A DNA stretch of 64,000 bases. It comes from Nymphaea colorata. Its lineage: Eukaryota > Streptophyta > Magnoliopsida > Nymphaeales > Nymphaeaceae. Shown piece by piece: positions 1 to 13,070 of this stretch. The notes under the pieces are model-generated. The model was given only the letters and a program-made list of their open reading frames with translations. It made no database searches and was not told the DNA's origin. Position 1 is the first letter of the stretch, and every line of letters begins with the position of its first letter. The stretch covers positions 22,958,131 to 23,022,130 of the forward strand of contig NC_045140.1 of assembly GCF_008831285.2 (NCBI RefSeq), given 5' to 3'. Both the position numbers and the translations under genes were made by a program.

Positions 1-28
1 GCAGAAAAGCCATTGCACTGGGCGCCAT
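1..28 (-). CDS. 5' end of an RD21-type cysteine protease gene, cut by the window edge
   Basis: Only the first nine codons are visible (MAPSAMAFL), reading leftward from the ATG at 28-26. They match the start of the broken protease copy beginning at 55663 (MASSAMALLL), and the 400 bp upstream is nearly the same in both places. That shared upstream sequence is what identifies this stub. It would be the start of a signal peptide. Whether the rest of the gene is intact lies outside the window. Confidence 0.6.
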
Positions 29-430
29 GGTTGAAATGAATCTTTTTGATCTGGCATGAAACTACAAGGAAAATCCAGAAAAATATCTGGGAACATATAA
101 GATCATAAAATAAAGTATAGCCCTACAAAAAGAAGAACTAGTATAAGATATAAGCTTCAGCTGCAATTAGGAGACAATATATGTGGATGTGATAAGCATT
201 CAAATTTAATCAAGTCTTATTGTAAATAGATCCAAATTTGAACTTGGATTTCGGTTACAAAACTAAAGTTGGATCTTAATTGATCTGACTAGTGCAAAGT
301 CTTACATTTATATGCAATGTTTGGTGAAAAGTAAAACTATTTCATCTTACTACCCATTTTACTACCCAACAAGAGAGCTTATGCCCTACCCTTACTCTAT
401 CCGTTGGGGTGTCAGATCTACTGATTGAGA
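29..430 (-). promoter_or_regulatory. Upstream (promoter) module of the edge protease gene
   Basis: This stretch closely matches 55664-56050, upstream of another minus-strand protease copy, and matches 45660-46000 in inverse orientation. It holds the 5' leader and probable promoter of the gene starting at 28. No single TATA or operator site could be fixed with confidence. The similarity stops abruptly near 430. Confidence 0.5.
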
Positions 431-3279
431 AAATGTACTTGTTGAACCAACCTCAGCTTATAAAAACTAGTTCGTAGTTGGGTTGAGCAGTCACCAAAAT
501 TTTCTTCAAACTGGTGCAATTGCACCTGGGAACCTAGCAAATCATCCCGCCATTCCCTAAATCTAAGCTTCATTCTCTTGGTGAAAATAAGATCTGTAGT
601 TCTTGTTAGCCGCATATTCTTGTCTTCTTTGTAATAATTTGCAGATAGATGATCATCATTGGATCTAAAATACCGCACAACTTCAGTCCCTTGCGCTCTT
701 GATATGTATGATATTCTTGTTCAGTTAAAAATTTAAACAATTTCAAAAGGGTTTTGTGAACACAGTGAAGACTGTGCAATAGGGGAGAGATAAAACTCCA
801 CCTATATTTTACAGTAAACCAAAACTCAAACTGAAGATCAAATTTCACAAGCAGCAGTAATGCTTCTAACCAACTAATAGAAATGCCAATTAACTAAAGA
901 TGATTTACAAGGAAACAACAAACACCTGATCCAGCTCTGAGGTCACAAAGACAAGCACATAGAAGTTTTGGCAACAAAAGTCCTATATAAAATGGCTCAA
1001 AGAAGGTGATCAGAACACGTCATTATTAGGGAAAGGAAAGACAAGAAGAGGGGGCATCCTGAAGTTTACTATTTCTTTCCACTACTAGTCTACCATACTT
1101 CTTTCTCGACAGCTTACAAGTTGCAAGATGATGCCTTGACCCATAAGGTCACCTGTATTGGATTATAGTCTGCATCAGGATCATTGTCAAAGGGATCTAC
1201 TAGAAAAAAAAAAAAGAACACGTTCTACAGAACATAATCAACATAAGTAACTACTAAAACAGTTGAATCTACGTTCAAAACCACTTCAACAAAACATGGT
1301 TGACGATACCTAGCCAAAACCACTAAAGGTGTTGACCGCTGGTTCATTTAATAAAAATTAAAAATCTGACTGGTACTATGAAATCAATTTAACCATGATA
1401 TTATTTTTCCGGTCATAGATTGATTCCATTATCACTTAAAAATATCAAAAGGATAAGTCCTCCAATTCATGCATTTTCATTAATCTGTTTAGAGTATAAT
1501 TTTCAAAATACCGACCAACAACCGCATAATGCAGCCGGGTGCCCCCGAACTGCGTCAAATGGTCGCATTTTCTTCCTCTCATAGCCTGATCGTAGGAGTG
1601 GGATTTGGAAGAAGATTGGAAGCATTCAGACACAGATTTGTCTGGAACTAGGAGGGGGAGAGGTCACCTCTTCATGAATAGAAAGATGATAGGGAGGAGC
1701 GACGATCAAGCCTTAGTTAGGGTCAACTCCTTTCCTCGTATATACTGGATCTAACCCTACTACCAACAAATCTATCGGATTCGGGTCAATGATGGCCTCA
1801 TTTCTTTAGTTAACCAACTCGAATAGGTTTCTAATTGTTTTAGTTTAGTTAAATTCGGGTCAATGATGACCTCATTTCTTTAGTAAACCAACTCGAATAG
1901 GTTTCTAATTGTTTTAGTTTAGTTAAACATTTCTAAGTTAAAAATGAAAATGTTAATGGTTAGGCATGACAATCGGATTCAGGATTCATTTAATCGGATC
2001 TGGTAAAGAAATCTGAATGTAGTTACGAATTGAATTCAGATTCGCCAAGCCTATGCCTATGATCCTAAATTTGATTATGATATCTGATTAGGATCTCATA
2101 AAGATGCGACTCAATTGGACATAAATTATAAAATCAATCCTATGTTGGTTGGGTTTTAATTCATTTCTAAAAAATCTGAATTTGAGTTTGAATGTAAATT
2201 CAATTACACATTCAATAAAAGCTAGATGGCAGCACGAATGGTTTATTATTAAGTAATACTACTCTGTAAGTCTTTGCAACAACAACCAGTATTCAACATG
2301 ATGATTTTAAGAGTGGAGCAGATCAAGTATATGCAATGGAAGTGATGTTGGGTGACGTATCGGCACTATGTGAAATGTGAGGAGTTTCCTCTCATGATTC
2401 ATTTGAACTTTTCCACATGCTATATGTGAAATTACATATCGTGGTTGTTTGCTATGTCCATTGGTCATGTGGGAAATCAAATATCACTAATCCTTCTCTA
2501 TCTTTGCGCTTTGTTGTTGAATTGTGTGGTATGTATGTTTGATAGTATATTGATGTGTTGTTGAATTTTGCTTTTTTATTGCTTTCATATTTGTTATATG
2601 TTCTTATACTTGAGTATGTCTAATAATTTGAGTTGTTGCATATACGTAATGGAGCTGAAGAATCTTACTCAAATATATGTGCCATGAATTAGATCCGCAT
2701 AGAAAACATTGCGTTGAAGAAAATCTTGATGATAAGACAAAAGAGGAAATTGAGATGCAATTGAGCAACAATTCAGTATTTAGTAATGATAAACAATTTG
2801 GTTTAATTTTATATTGATTGTGTAATTGAAGTACATGTAAAAGGTGTTGTTCGGAAAGTCGATTTGACAAGAGGGTATAGCGGATGCTGTTAGGCTACGT
2901 CGATCTAGGGATGATCCACATTTTGTTTGAATTTTTTTTACAATAATCAATACAATTTAATGATTGTAAATTAGCTTGTTTATCTTGCATTGTGGAGAGT
3001 ACCCGATTGTGGTTTGTGTGTGCGTGTGTATATGAAAGATGATTAAGAGTTGAATGATCTAAATTGTTCTTAATATTTTCAGTCGTTTTCTATTATTATT
3101 CTCATTCTTTTTATGAATATTATATTTTATAATTTTGATCCTGAAGTTGTGCCTCAATACCTCAAGGCTTACGCCATCATAACAGGTTCCACGGCGCGCT
3201 TTTTCTCTATTGCATTTCACAGCGCAAGGGAAGGGAAAGCAATAGTGTGTTCTGGAAGAGACGGGAACAGAGACGGCGA
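431..3279. other. Intergenic region without a recognisable gene
   Basis: No ORF here has a recognisable domain. The minus-strand ORF at 1445-1633 contains a short ankyrin-like phrase (GGTRLHYAVVG) but is too short to call. About 1950-2240 is AT-rich and resembles degraded transposon sequence. The last few hundred bases before 3280 are probably the promoter and 5' UTR of the transporter gene. Confidence 0.5.
1780..1927. repeat. 74-bp tandem duplication, two units
   Basis: Two consecutive units (1780-1853 and 1854-1927) both start with TTCGGGTCAATGATG and end with TTTAGTTTAGTTAAA. Only a few differences separate them, so the duplication is recent. No coding content. Confidence 0.85.
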
Positions 3280-6200
3280 ATGGCATCGTCGCCGATGTCG
3301 ATAGGCAATGACGAGTCAGAGGTGAGGAAGAAGAGGTTATTGGGATTTGGGTTCTGGATTCAGGGATTCCGATGCTTCCCGTGGATGGCTGTCAATTACT
3401 TCCTCAAGGATGGTCTTGGCATTGCTCCTTCCACCCTCCAGATCCTCCAGAACACTGCTAACCTCCCCATGGTTGGCAAGCCTCTCTATGGTGTCATCTC
3501 TGACGCTGTCTATATTCGTGGGCAGCACCGGCTCCCGTACATCATCCTCGGAGGTAAATCTGCTTTCCTTCCTCCTCCTTTATTCTTTCCTCAAGGATTA
3601 TTGATATTACCCTGTCGGAGGAGGATCCCCCCTTTCACATAGTTGACAGAATTTTGTTCCGATGCAAGGAGCTGTAATTTTGGGTCAGTCTTTTTGCTGT
3701 TTCCTTGTAATGTATTTAAGCTTCTAGGTTGGCACCGTCTGTTTTTTGTGGTGTGGCAAAGTCCGTCTGAGCATTGTTGATTTTCTGTAAGATTTTGTAC
3801 AGCTCTTTTTTAATAAAGGCTTGCATTAGATTTTCTGTCAGTTTAGTTCTCTACTGTCACGGCAGTGCGGAATTATAGACGAGCAAGGTTGCATGGTTGA
3901 TAATTTATTAGGTCGAACCTCTACAGCTGCAGAGATTTGCCCGACCATGGCCAGGTTTTATCAAAAAATCCTCACAAAACAAATGGGGATGCTTGATTTC
4001 AGATCGAATTCATTAACATCATGAAAATAAACTCGCATAGCTTTAGAGGTTTTGGCAGGTCTCATTTTAATTGGGGTAGAAGAATTGAATCTAAAAACAC
4101 TTGAATGGGGCATCTTGGCTTGGGACTGGGTCTTGGCTCCAGCCCATATTTGGTCACGTCCAAGTCATATTAGTGAAGTAGATTTAATGTAGTCTCTGGG
4201 AAAGACAAGATTCTGGAGCTTTTTGCTCTCTCATTTGTGTTTGCTTGCTCTTGTCACATATCACAGATAGGATTCTTGAGTTTTCTTTTATTTCGGAAAT
4301 TTCACGATATGGATGAGGTATACATGCATGAGTTGGTATATTGTTACACACATATCTGTATCATGCCAATCAAAATCTATGAACTTCTTCAACGTTTTTT
4401 CAAATTTAGCGCCATCACTATGGGTCATTTGCTAATAGAAGATGCCATACGGACATTTCTTTGGTGAAGCATAGCATTTTCAAAGGCTCAGATATTACAA
4501 AAAATCTCATGTTGATAAATTTTGAACGTCTAAAGAAGCCTATATATGTTAAGCAATTTATGGATCTTACACATACACCTCAGGGTTCATTCACTTGTCT
4601 TATTCACTTGTCTTACATGAGACTCGGGATATTCCCCCTACTCTGTGGCACCTTTCTCTCATGAGCTGTATGCACAAGCTGAGCAAGCTTTTGATGAAAC
4701 ATAAGCTGCTGCTCGTTTCCCAGCTGATTCGTTTGATGTTGATAGGGAAGACATATGAACATTTTAAATTTTAGAAGTTTGTTGTCTTTACAACCATTGT
4801 TTATTAGAAGATGATAATACTTGGCGATGGAAAGCAAATGGTGAAAAGCTGTTTTATTTGGTTTCTTGTAACATGATGGTGCCCACTGTTCAACCCGAAA
4901 TGGAGACTGAATTATGTAAACGTCTGCAACAGAAAATGATGGACATTTTAGGGAAATGAAAAGCCATTTTAGTTAATCTACCTTGCTTGAACAGTCAAAT
5001 ACAGGTGTCAACCCCAAGATATGAACATGGGGATTCTGCTGGTAATCTTGCCTGACTCTAGTCAGGTAATCAGGTTGATGGGGTACAAAAATCCATGGAA
5101 TATGGAATACATCATGGGAACTGGGGAGTGTGATCTCAAATATATAAATGCATACAACAGGAAATATCAGAAAATAGTTTCTTTGGCTATTTGACAATGA
5201 TGCACTCATTCTTTTTCTGGAATACGGATGCTGCTAGGACATTCTTGATCATGTGAAATTGTTGTTTCAGTTGCATGAGCCAAATCTGTGCATGAAATGT
5301 GGTGGCTACACTTTAAGTTTTGGAACCTTGAAACAGAATAATGATGACCCAGAGCACCAGCAATTCATTTCCCACTGTTCCAGGTAGAGTATAATTGCCA
5401 TAATTAATTGCTTGTTCTTTCCTAATTCTATATGCAGTACATAAAAAGTGCGATACTTGTTGTATCTGTTGTTACTGCTACTACTATTCTATTTATCAGT
5501 GTTACTAGAAAATGAATCTTAAGCCAACCACTGAATCACTGATCTGAAGATCTTGTGTTATGCTTTGCCTTGCAGGATTTCTCCAAGCAATATCTTGGCT
5601 GTCCATTGCCTTCCTCTCTCAATCTGGTTCCTCTTCCATTGTTATCATCTCTCTCCTACTACTCCTTAGCAACCTTGGTGCCTCCATTGTTGAAGTTGCC
5701 AATGATGCCATTGTTGCTGAGTCTGGGAAACAGGTTTCTCAAGACAAAAAGTCCCGTTCTGGGGAGCTACAGTCTTTTGTCTGCATGGCTGCTGCTGTTG
5801 GTGGCATCTTAGGGAACCTCCTTGGCGGTATGGCCTTGAACCAGCTTTCACCAAAAACCATGTTTCTCATCTTTGGACTCCTTGTAACTTTTCAGTTGAT
5901 TGCCACACTGACCATTCATGAAAATTCCCTGAATTTACCTCATAATATGAGCACCGGCATTCACAGCCAGCTCTCCAGTCTCATCGCTGCTCTAAGAAGG
6001 CCTGATATAGCCTACACCATTATCTGGCTCTTCATGTCCCTGGCCATTGTGCCTCTCCTCACTGGCAGCATGTTCTTTTATCAGACTGAATACCTCAATC
6101 TCGATTCTTCAGTAATTGGGATCTCCAAGGTTGTTGGTCAGGTGGCGCTTTTGGTATGGAGTGTGATCTATGATAGCAAGCTGAAGGCAGTCTCCATCAG

Positions 6201-6621
6201 AAAGGTGGTCAAACACCTGCAGTTTATGACGGCAGTTTGCATATTATCAGATGTGCTGTTTGTTAAGAGATTCTACTGGCGTCTTGGATTGCCTGATTCT
6301 ATCTATGTTTCTGTGTTCTCAGGAATCTTAGAAGTCCTTTTCCAGTTCAAGTTGCTTCCTCTGTGTGTGCTGCTTGCACAGCTCTGTCCTCCCGGCTGTG
6401 AGGGTTCTCTAATGGCGTTTGTGATGTCTGCCATAGCTTTGGCAATGATAGTAAGTGGATTCCTTGGAGTTGTTCTTGCTTCTTGGATTGGGATAGGTGC
6501 GGATGAATTTGGAGGCCTGCCTCTTGGGATCCTTGTTCAGGCTGCTTGTACCTTAGCACCTGTGTATTGGTCATCATGGGTAGCAGAGCCTGGAAAACAG
6601 GCTGTTGAAAAGGAAGATTAA
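3280..6621 (+). CDS. Folate-biopterin transporter family protein (BT1/FBT, MFS-like)
   Basis: Two exons, 3280-3553 and 5576-6621, are joined by a 2.0-kb GT-AG intron (phase 1) and give 439 residues. The start is the ATG at 3280 (MASSPMSIGND); upstream in-frame codons have no ATG. The N-terminal part carries the plant FBT signature GFWIQGFRCFPWMAVNYFLK followed by TLQILQNTANLPMVGKPLYGVISDA. Exon 2 is a series of hydrophobic segments, with EVANDAIVAE as a charged family motif near its start. Length and motif order fit plant members of the BT1 family (TC 2.A.71), which carry folates or pterins across membranes. Substrate and target membrane cannot be read here; no clear plastid transit peptide precedes the first hydrophobic segment. 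The 3' UTR probably runs to about 7.0 kb. The gene looks intact and is single-copy in the window. Confidence 0.9.
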
Positions 6622-7556
6622 GTTGATTAATGGATACCTAATAATAATAGTTTGATTGATCTGGTTCAGGGCGGTTTGGTGTACAGGCCTTTCACAGGCA
6701 ATATCGTTCCTTAGTTGGTTGCTGCCAGCTGTTTTACTAGAATTCGTTTGATTAACATATTCAATGAAGCTAGGCAGATACCTTATCGAAAGTAATACTT
6801 GACGCAAATCGATTTTCATATATGTCACAGGCGGCATTGCACATTTTTGGAAGCTAAAGCAGCAACTCGAAAGTTTCCATCTTCTTGAGTTATTTTTTCT
6901 TGTTTGAACTAGGTGAAATGAGCACACTGTGAACTGTGTATACCAGGATTGTCTTCTGTTAAAGTTTAATGTATCTGTTCCTATAACATTGAGCTGAATT
7001 CATTGTAATGCGCCTCTTTATCATGAAAGAAAAAGTATGGACATGTGGGGAGAAATGTTGATACGTGTGTTTTGAGGATACTTCATGTCAATGCGCCTTG
7101 GAAACTTTTTATGCAGCAAACCACATTGGGGTTGCAAGACTTGCCTGCCTCGGTCCTTATATATATATGTTTAGCTTGTGTAAAGATCTGACGCCTCTGA
7201 AACTCAAACCATGGCTGTACTTTGTCCAACAGCCGAGGCCTGAGTCTGCTATGTCAAAACCCCCTTGGGGCTTAAGCTTTGGATATATGTACAAATATCT
7301 GAAGCTGTACAAATAGGTAAAACCCTAGTAAATCCGCAGTCATTTCGTAATGAGGTTCTGCTGATCTGAATCTGTACAAATAGGTAAAACCCTAGTACGA
7401 ATGCCTTCTCTCATGGCAGGTCCTGAGGCCTATGCCTGCTTAGACTTAAGCATTGGTGGTATTCCTGAGATTTGAATAATGATCGCTTGTGTGACGGCCG
7501 AAGCACAATTCACTGCAGCAACTCCATTAGACCTATGTGGGTGCGATTTATATTGG
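6622..7556. other. 3' UTR and intergenic sequence
   Basis: This follows the transporter stop codon. A short direct repeat (CTGTACAAATAGGTAAAACC) occurs at about 7302 and 7372. No gene is recognised. The left breakpoint of the P450 tandem duplication is at 7557. Confidence 0.5.
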
Positions 7557-7893
7557 TAAATTCATACATCTAATTCCAAGTTCTAACATACAACTAACAG
7601 AGTCTCCAACCAAAGAGTCATGTGAACATCCTCTTTTTGAAGATCCAACCACCTTGCCCGTAGACTTTCCAAAAGCGATATAACCCTTACTCCCATAATT
7701 TGCTTGATCCTTTTCTGGTCTTTGTAAGTGGTCAGAATGCATCTTTCATGTGGGGGCGTGCAAAAAAGTAAAATGAAAATTTCAATTACGGATTTGAGGA
7801 GGTCTGTCTTAAGATCCTTAGGTTGATGAGCTAGAAATTTTACCACAGATCTTTTGCTACATCAACAAAAACATATTAGATCAGATCTACATC

Positions 7894-8070
7894 TAGGGGT
7901 AGAGTCATGAATTTTTCATGATAAGGGTCGAATTATAGTTCTAAAACTTTGATAGGAGCTGAAATATATTTTTTAAAATTTTCCATATAAGATAAATATA
8001 TATTTTTAAATTTACATGTAAATTATTTTTTTTAGGGAAGACCAGCCCCTGCGGGCCCCCTTTGCCCCTA
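7894..8070. mobile_element. hAT-like MITE, 177 bp
   Basis: The element begins TAGGGGTAGAG and ends TTTGCCCCTA, short inverted ends of the common plant GGGGCRGAGCC type. It is flanked by 8-bp direct repeats TCTACATC (7886-7893) and TCCACATC (8071-8078), the target-site length of hAT transposons. The interior is AT-rich and non-coding. The equivalent site in unit 2 (14140-14302) also has it, with the right end lost. Confidence 0.7.
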
Positions 8071-10011
8071 TCCACATCAGATCCATGAGTCAAATAATCA
8101 AACACCCCTTAAAAAAAGAAAAACAAAACCCCACAAAGAGTGTCATATTTTCCAAACATTACGCTTTTATTCTCTTACCAACACAACTTTAATTTTTCGC
8201 ATTTTTTATATTTCCCATATTCATATATTTAAATGATCAAGTAACTATAAAATTTGAATTTACCACAGGACGAACAACTTCTTTGTCCATGCTAACAAAA
8301 ATAGTGCTCGCCAGCAAAAAGGGTGTCTAACCAATTTTCTGCACATTAGCGTTTCATCCAAGAACGCTGGTGGAATCGTTCCGAGTCGACTGAAATTATG
8401 AAGTTCGCTTTCCAAAGACTGGAGAGAGAGAGAGAAAAACAAGAACAGTTTCTGTCGTGGAAAATGTTACACGTATTTTAGGGGTCGTATCAAGATAAAA
8501 GCAGCTGAGATTCATGAAGTCAAATTGGGCAGCCGAATCCACTTGACGTTTCCTGCCCCAACATGATTGACCATTCCTTTTTGTCGTCTGATAAGCAACT
8601 TTCTATTCACCAGTAAATGCCGTGAAAGTGAAGCCATTGTGAAGAGCAACGCGTGGATCAAAAGGTTTCATGGGAGAGAAGAGCTTCCCCTTTCATCCAG
8701 GTGACTTTCTATCTTCCTTCCTTTTCCATACTGCTTTTTGAAATCGTGGTGGAGGAGAACCTCAGGTGGTGCCCACAAGTGAAAAGCAGAGGTCTGAAGG
8801 ATGCCATAAAACGCTAGATCAACTCTCAATCTTTTCGTTCTGCAGAAGTAGCTCTTCCATCGCCGGAGACGGACATTCATTCACGGTTGTCAAGAAAATA
8901 TCGCCATTTTGGTGATTGAGATCTCAATCTTACACCCGGACAACACAATTCGCAAGCGTCTTCGTATAAGAATGATTGCACAGATGACTGAAGTTTCAAG
9001 CTCAAATGAGACTCGTTTTACACAAAATATTAAGAATCAAAGGACTTTAACTGATCACAACGTTGTGTATGAGGTTTTATGAACAAAATGCAGAACTCTT
9101 TAGTTGTCTTTTAGTTGCTTTTACCCGTATGGGATCGATGAACTTGGCAAAACTTCACAAAATATTTTTGATCTGTTCATTTCTATGGGTTGATATCATC
9201 CACTTGTAGACAAAATAAAAAAAAGGTAGACATACGCGGCACGTCCAACTATCGACCAGCGAGTCCTTATTTATTCATCTCATAATTCCTAAAGATAGTT
9301 CGAGGACACTGGTGGACAAAAGTTGTCACAATTATTTTTTTATTATTAGCACTAGCATTGTAGTAGTCAATTTTGAACATCGTTAGGGATTTCGTCGATC
9401 AAAATTAAAGCATTGCGCCCACAATAGACATACATTGTACAAGAATCCACGGATGGTATATACTTTATTGGGACCTCTTACCCATCGAGATATTTACGGT
9501 GCGTTTGTTTTACCACTGATATGAGATCCTTAAGATCTCAAGTTTTTAACATCTCAAGTTTATGGATTTAAGATTGAACGCCCCCTCCCCTCTTCTCCCC
9601 ATATTCGTTCTTAAATTCATGGTTTTTTAAAATGTAACATGAAATCTATGTTACAAAGATCTTCAATCTAAACAAACTGAGGATCTTGAGAAGCACATTA
9701 TTAATGGAGCATTGAATCTAAAATCTGGTGCTATCAAACCCAACCTTACATATCTCACCCGTCGGTTAAGTAATGCCAAGTCAAACAGTAACTCGCTAAT
9801 CCCATGAACAAGTCGATCATCTGTATAGCAAGTTCGAACTTGATTCAACTTTCTAAAAAAAAACACGATTCGAAATATACGTCGAAAGTCAAAGTCTCTT
9901 TGTACAGTTGCTTTAGTCAATACGAAGATAATGTGTCGGGATTGCGGAGTCCAGTAAATCCCTTCACTTCATCATCCGCCGTTTCTCATGTGAGAGAGAG
10001 AGAGTCCAAAA

Positions 10012-12143
10012 ATGGAGTTCCTGTGCACTCCGCTTCTCCTCTTCCTCTTCTTCTCAGCAATTCTAGGAATCAGCTTCAAATTCCTGCACAAAGACAGGCT
10101 ACCTAAGAATCTCCCACCCTCCCCACCAGCTCTGCCCATAATCGGCCACCTCCATCTGCTAAAAAAGCCTCTGTATCGCAGCCTCGCCGACCTCTCCGCC
10201 AAACACGGGCCGACTCTCTCCCTCCGCCTCGGATCCCGCCTCGCCCTCATCGTCTCCTCCCCCGACCTCGTCGAGGAGTGCTTCACCATCCATGACATCG
10301 CCTTCGCCAACCGCCCCCATCTCCTCGCCGGCCGATACATGGGCAACAATTATACCACCATCGCGTGGACCTCCTACGGCCCCCACTGGCGCAACCTCCG
10401 GCGGATCGCCACCCTCGAAGTGCTTTCCTCTGCCCGACTCCAGGCCTTCGCCGGCCTTCGCCGTGACGAGGTCCAGTCTCTCCTGCGCCAGCTGTTCGAG
10501 GGGTCCGACCCTGCTGGGTTCGCGCAGGTGGAGCTGAGCTCGATGGTGGCCGCCCTGGCATTCGACACGATCGTCCGGATGGTCACCGGAAGACGGTGGT
10601 ACGAGAAAGGAGTGGCGCGATCGGAGGAGTCGAGGCGGTTCCTGGCCGTCATCAAGGAGGCGATGGCCTTGCAAGGAGCGGTGAGCATCGGTGATTACAT
10701 ACCAGCGTTGAGATGGCTGGACCTGCAGGGGATAGAGAGGCAGATGAAAGGCTGCTATAATAGAAGGGAGGTGCTGTTTCAGGGTTTGGTGGACGAGGAA
10801 AGGAGAAAGCGTCGTGGTGGCGATGGCGGAGATGGTGGAAGCGACGCCGGAGATTCAAGGGGCAGCCTTATCGACTTCCTTCTTTCCCTGCAGGAGACCG
10901 AGCCGGAATACTACACCGATCTGCTGATCAGAGGGGTCATGATGGTATGCTTATCATCTCAGTTTTCTGTATAGTACAACAAATGGAAGAATTGTTTAAC
11001 TGCTGGTATTTATAACTAGGATTTGTCTTAATTGACGACTTTCATTGTCCGGGTAGATTTACAGATATTTCCATGTTCATGTTCTCACTAAGTATAGTTT
11101 CACTTGCTTTGACATCAACACTATAAAGAAAAGGAAGAACATTTTGCTGGTCAATAACAGCAGAGATATGAAAATGTCCTGATTTATTAGTACTTTCTCA
11201 GCTTTTAATATCGAACTACAAATTCGATGCATTCTCAAAAAATTGCTGATATTTGTAACTACGATTTTCTTTAAATTCATAACTTCCAGTTTGCAGATAG
11301 AATTAAGAGATATTTCTACATGTTCTTGTTCTTGGGGTTTGTAGTTCCTCCCGAATATTTTCCTAAATTTTCCCAGTTGAAACAATTATTTCATTAATTC
11401 TATCAAGAGAAGTTCCTACGCCAAGACTTGTGACTTGGAACTAAATGAGTTAATTTGTTATACCATCAGGCTCGCCCGGTTTAGCATGCCGACCATCTAA
11501 AGATTGAGCGCTGGTTTTATAGGTAATGCTGGCTGCCGGAACCGACACAACAGCGACGACACTGGACTGGGCAATAGCTCTGTTGCTGAACAACCCGGAT
11601 GTGCTGAAGAAGGCCAGAGACGAGCTTGATGCTCGAGTCGGCACTGACAGGCTTGTGGAAGAATCCGACCTTGCCAACTTGACCTACCTCCACTGCATAG
11701 TGAAGGAAACTCTCAGGCTCTACCCTGCTGGCCCGCTCTTGCTTCCTCATGAGTTAGGGGAGGACTGTAATATTGGGGGTTACGACATTCCACGCGGCAC
11801 AATACTGTTCGTGAATGCATGGGCCATCCATCGCGACCCGAAGCTGTGGCCGGAGCCGACAAGGTTCATCCCGGAGAGGTTCAGCGGGCTGGAAGAGAGA
11901 GACGATGGTTTCAAGATGATCCCCTTTGGGTTCGGCCGGAGGAAGTGCCCGGGCTCAGGGTTGGCCATGAAGGTTGTGCAGTTTGCCCTCGCTGGGCTGA
12001 TCCAATGCTTCGAGTGGGAGAGAGTTGGGAGAGAAGAGGTTGACATGGCTGAGGGTGTGGGGCTGACGCTGACGAGGGCAAACCCACTGCACGTTCTGTA
12101 CAGACCACGCCACTCAATGGTCAAAGTGCTCTCTCATCTGTAG
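10012..12143 (+). CDS. Cytochrome P450, CYP81-like, copy 1
   Basis: Two exons, 10012-10944 and 11523-12143, flank a 578-bp phase-0 GT-AG intron and give 517 residues, normal for the family. An N-terminal membrane anchor (residues 1-25) is followed by the hinge LPPSPPALPIIGHLH. The second exon starts in the I helix (VMLAAGTDTT, about 312-321). Then come the K-helix ExxR pair (KETLR, E373/R376), FIPERF (about 426-431) and the haem loop PFGFGRRKCPGSG with Cys453. The single intron position and overall sequence match the CYP81 family, ER-bound monooxygenases of specialised metabolism (isoflavonoid, lignan and indole glucosinolate hydroxylases among them). The substrate cannot be inferred. No broken motif is seen. 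Its tandem partner is at 22722-24851. Confidence 0.93.
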
Positions 12144-12422
12144 CTTAATAGTAAGAATTGCCACTTCTCTGTAACATCTCACGGTTAGCTATTTGCCCAA
12201 GATTATAGGTATGTATGTAACTATAAAGTACCCACATGTGGAAACAAAAAACTACAGAACCTTTCAAGTGGAAATTCGTTTATTTCTGCATCACACCGAT
12301 TCTAAATTCATCAATCTGAAGCTCATTCTATTCTGTATTAAAAGATTTTTTTTTTTTCGCCGTTCTACTTTTGGACGAGGCAGGTGTGGTGCCAAGAGTG
12401 ACGAGCAAATGGCACAATATGA

Positions 12423-12510
12423 ATGATATAACCATGCCACTGTGCATGATATAACCGTGCCACTATGCATGATATAACCATGCCACTGTGCATGATATAA
12501 CTGTGCCACG
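12423..12510. repeat. 23-bp tandem repeat, about four units
   Basis: Units of the form ATGATATAACCRTGCCACTRTGC repeat from 12423, about 280 bp after the P450 stop codon. The duplicated unit has only two units at 25127-25168, so the array has changed length since the duplication. Confidence 0.85.
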
Positions 12511-12599
12511 ACAATTGTGTTCATACAAATTTCCCCATCAGCTCGGGTTGGCTTGTAGCGAATTTTTTGGAGCTTTGAAGATATTCCTGTCCATTATTT

Positions 12600-12631
<32 letters not shown>

Positions 12632-12928
12632 GGAGAGCAACAGTAAATGCTGGCTGACCAAGAAGAGAAATGTTGTCTACTACTCATTTGGTTATCTTGC
12701 ACTAGCAAACTGTGCCTGCCTGTGAAATGGGAAAGCTTGCTCCAAATTTGTTTGGGACAAGGCACAAAGCGGCCTCGTAGAAGCGGGAAAATCAGCTCTC
12801 TCAAAAACCTGAGAATCTCAGCTGGATATAAGCCCTGCCCACGTGGTGAATAAGGTCAATCAGGAAGGCTGAGGGCCAAGAAAACCCCCCAGCTCATTTG
12901 ACGTTGTCTCTTTAGACAGCACCATCAT

Positions 12929-13070
12929 CAGTGGCGGAGCCACGTTGTGGCTGGAGTGAGCAATTAGCCCACTAAATTTATATTATTTATATATAGAAAC
13001 TTCATCAATGAAATTTACACTTATAGTGCCCCTTAACAGGAAATTTTTGAAATTTTTGACTTCGTCACTG
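12929..13070. mobile_element. hAT-like MITE, 142 bp, with perfect 8-bp target duplication
   Basis: The element runs from CAGTGGCGGAGCCAC to TGACTTCGTCACTG, imperfect terminal inverted repeats. Direct repeats ACCATCAT flank it exactly (12921-12928 and 13071-13078). The interior is AT-rich with no coding content. The same element with the same target duplication is at 26420-26573, so the insertion predates the tandem duplication. Confidence 0.85.

Noticed and set aside
1445-1633. Ankyrin-like phrase in a minus-strand ORF
   Set aside because: A single short match of about 11 residues with no neighbouring repeats or exon structure.
10159-10674. Long minus-strand ORF of 171 codons over P450 exon 1
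   Set aside because: Antisense shadow of a GC-rich coding exon. The plus strand has all P450 motifs, and the same shadow appears under copy 2 (22809-23384).
12423-12510. CRISPR-like look of the 23-bp repeats
   Set aside because: The units are contiguous with no spacers, and this is plant nuclear DNA. It is a simple tandem repeat.
12647-12853. 68-codon ORF conserved in both duplication units (also 26139-26345)
   Set aside because: Similarity is explained by recent duplication alone. No domain, and no frame-specific conservation can be shown.
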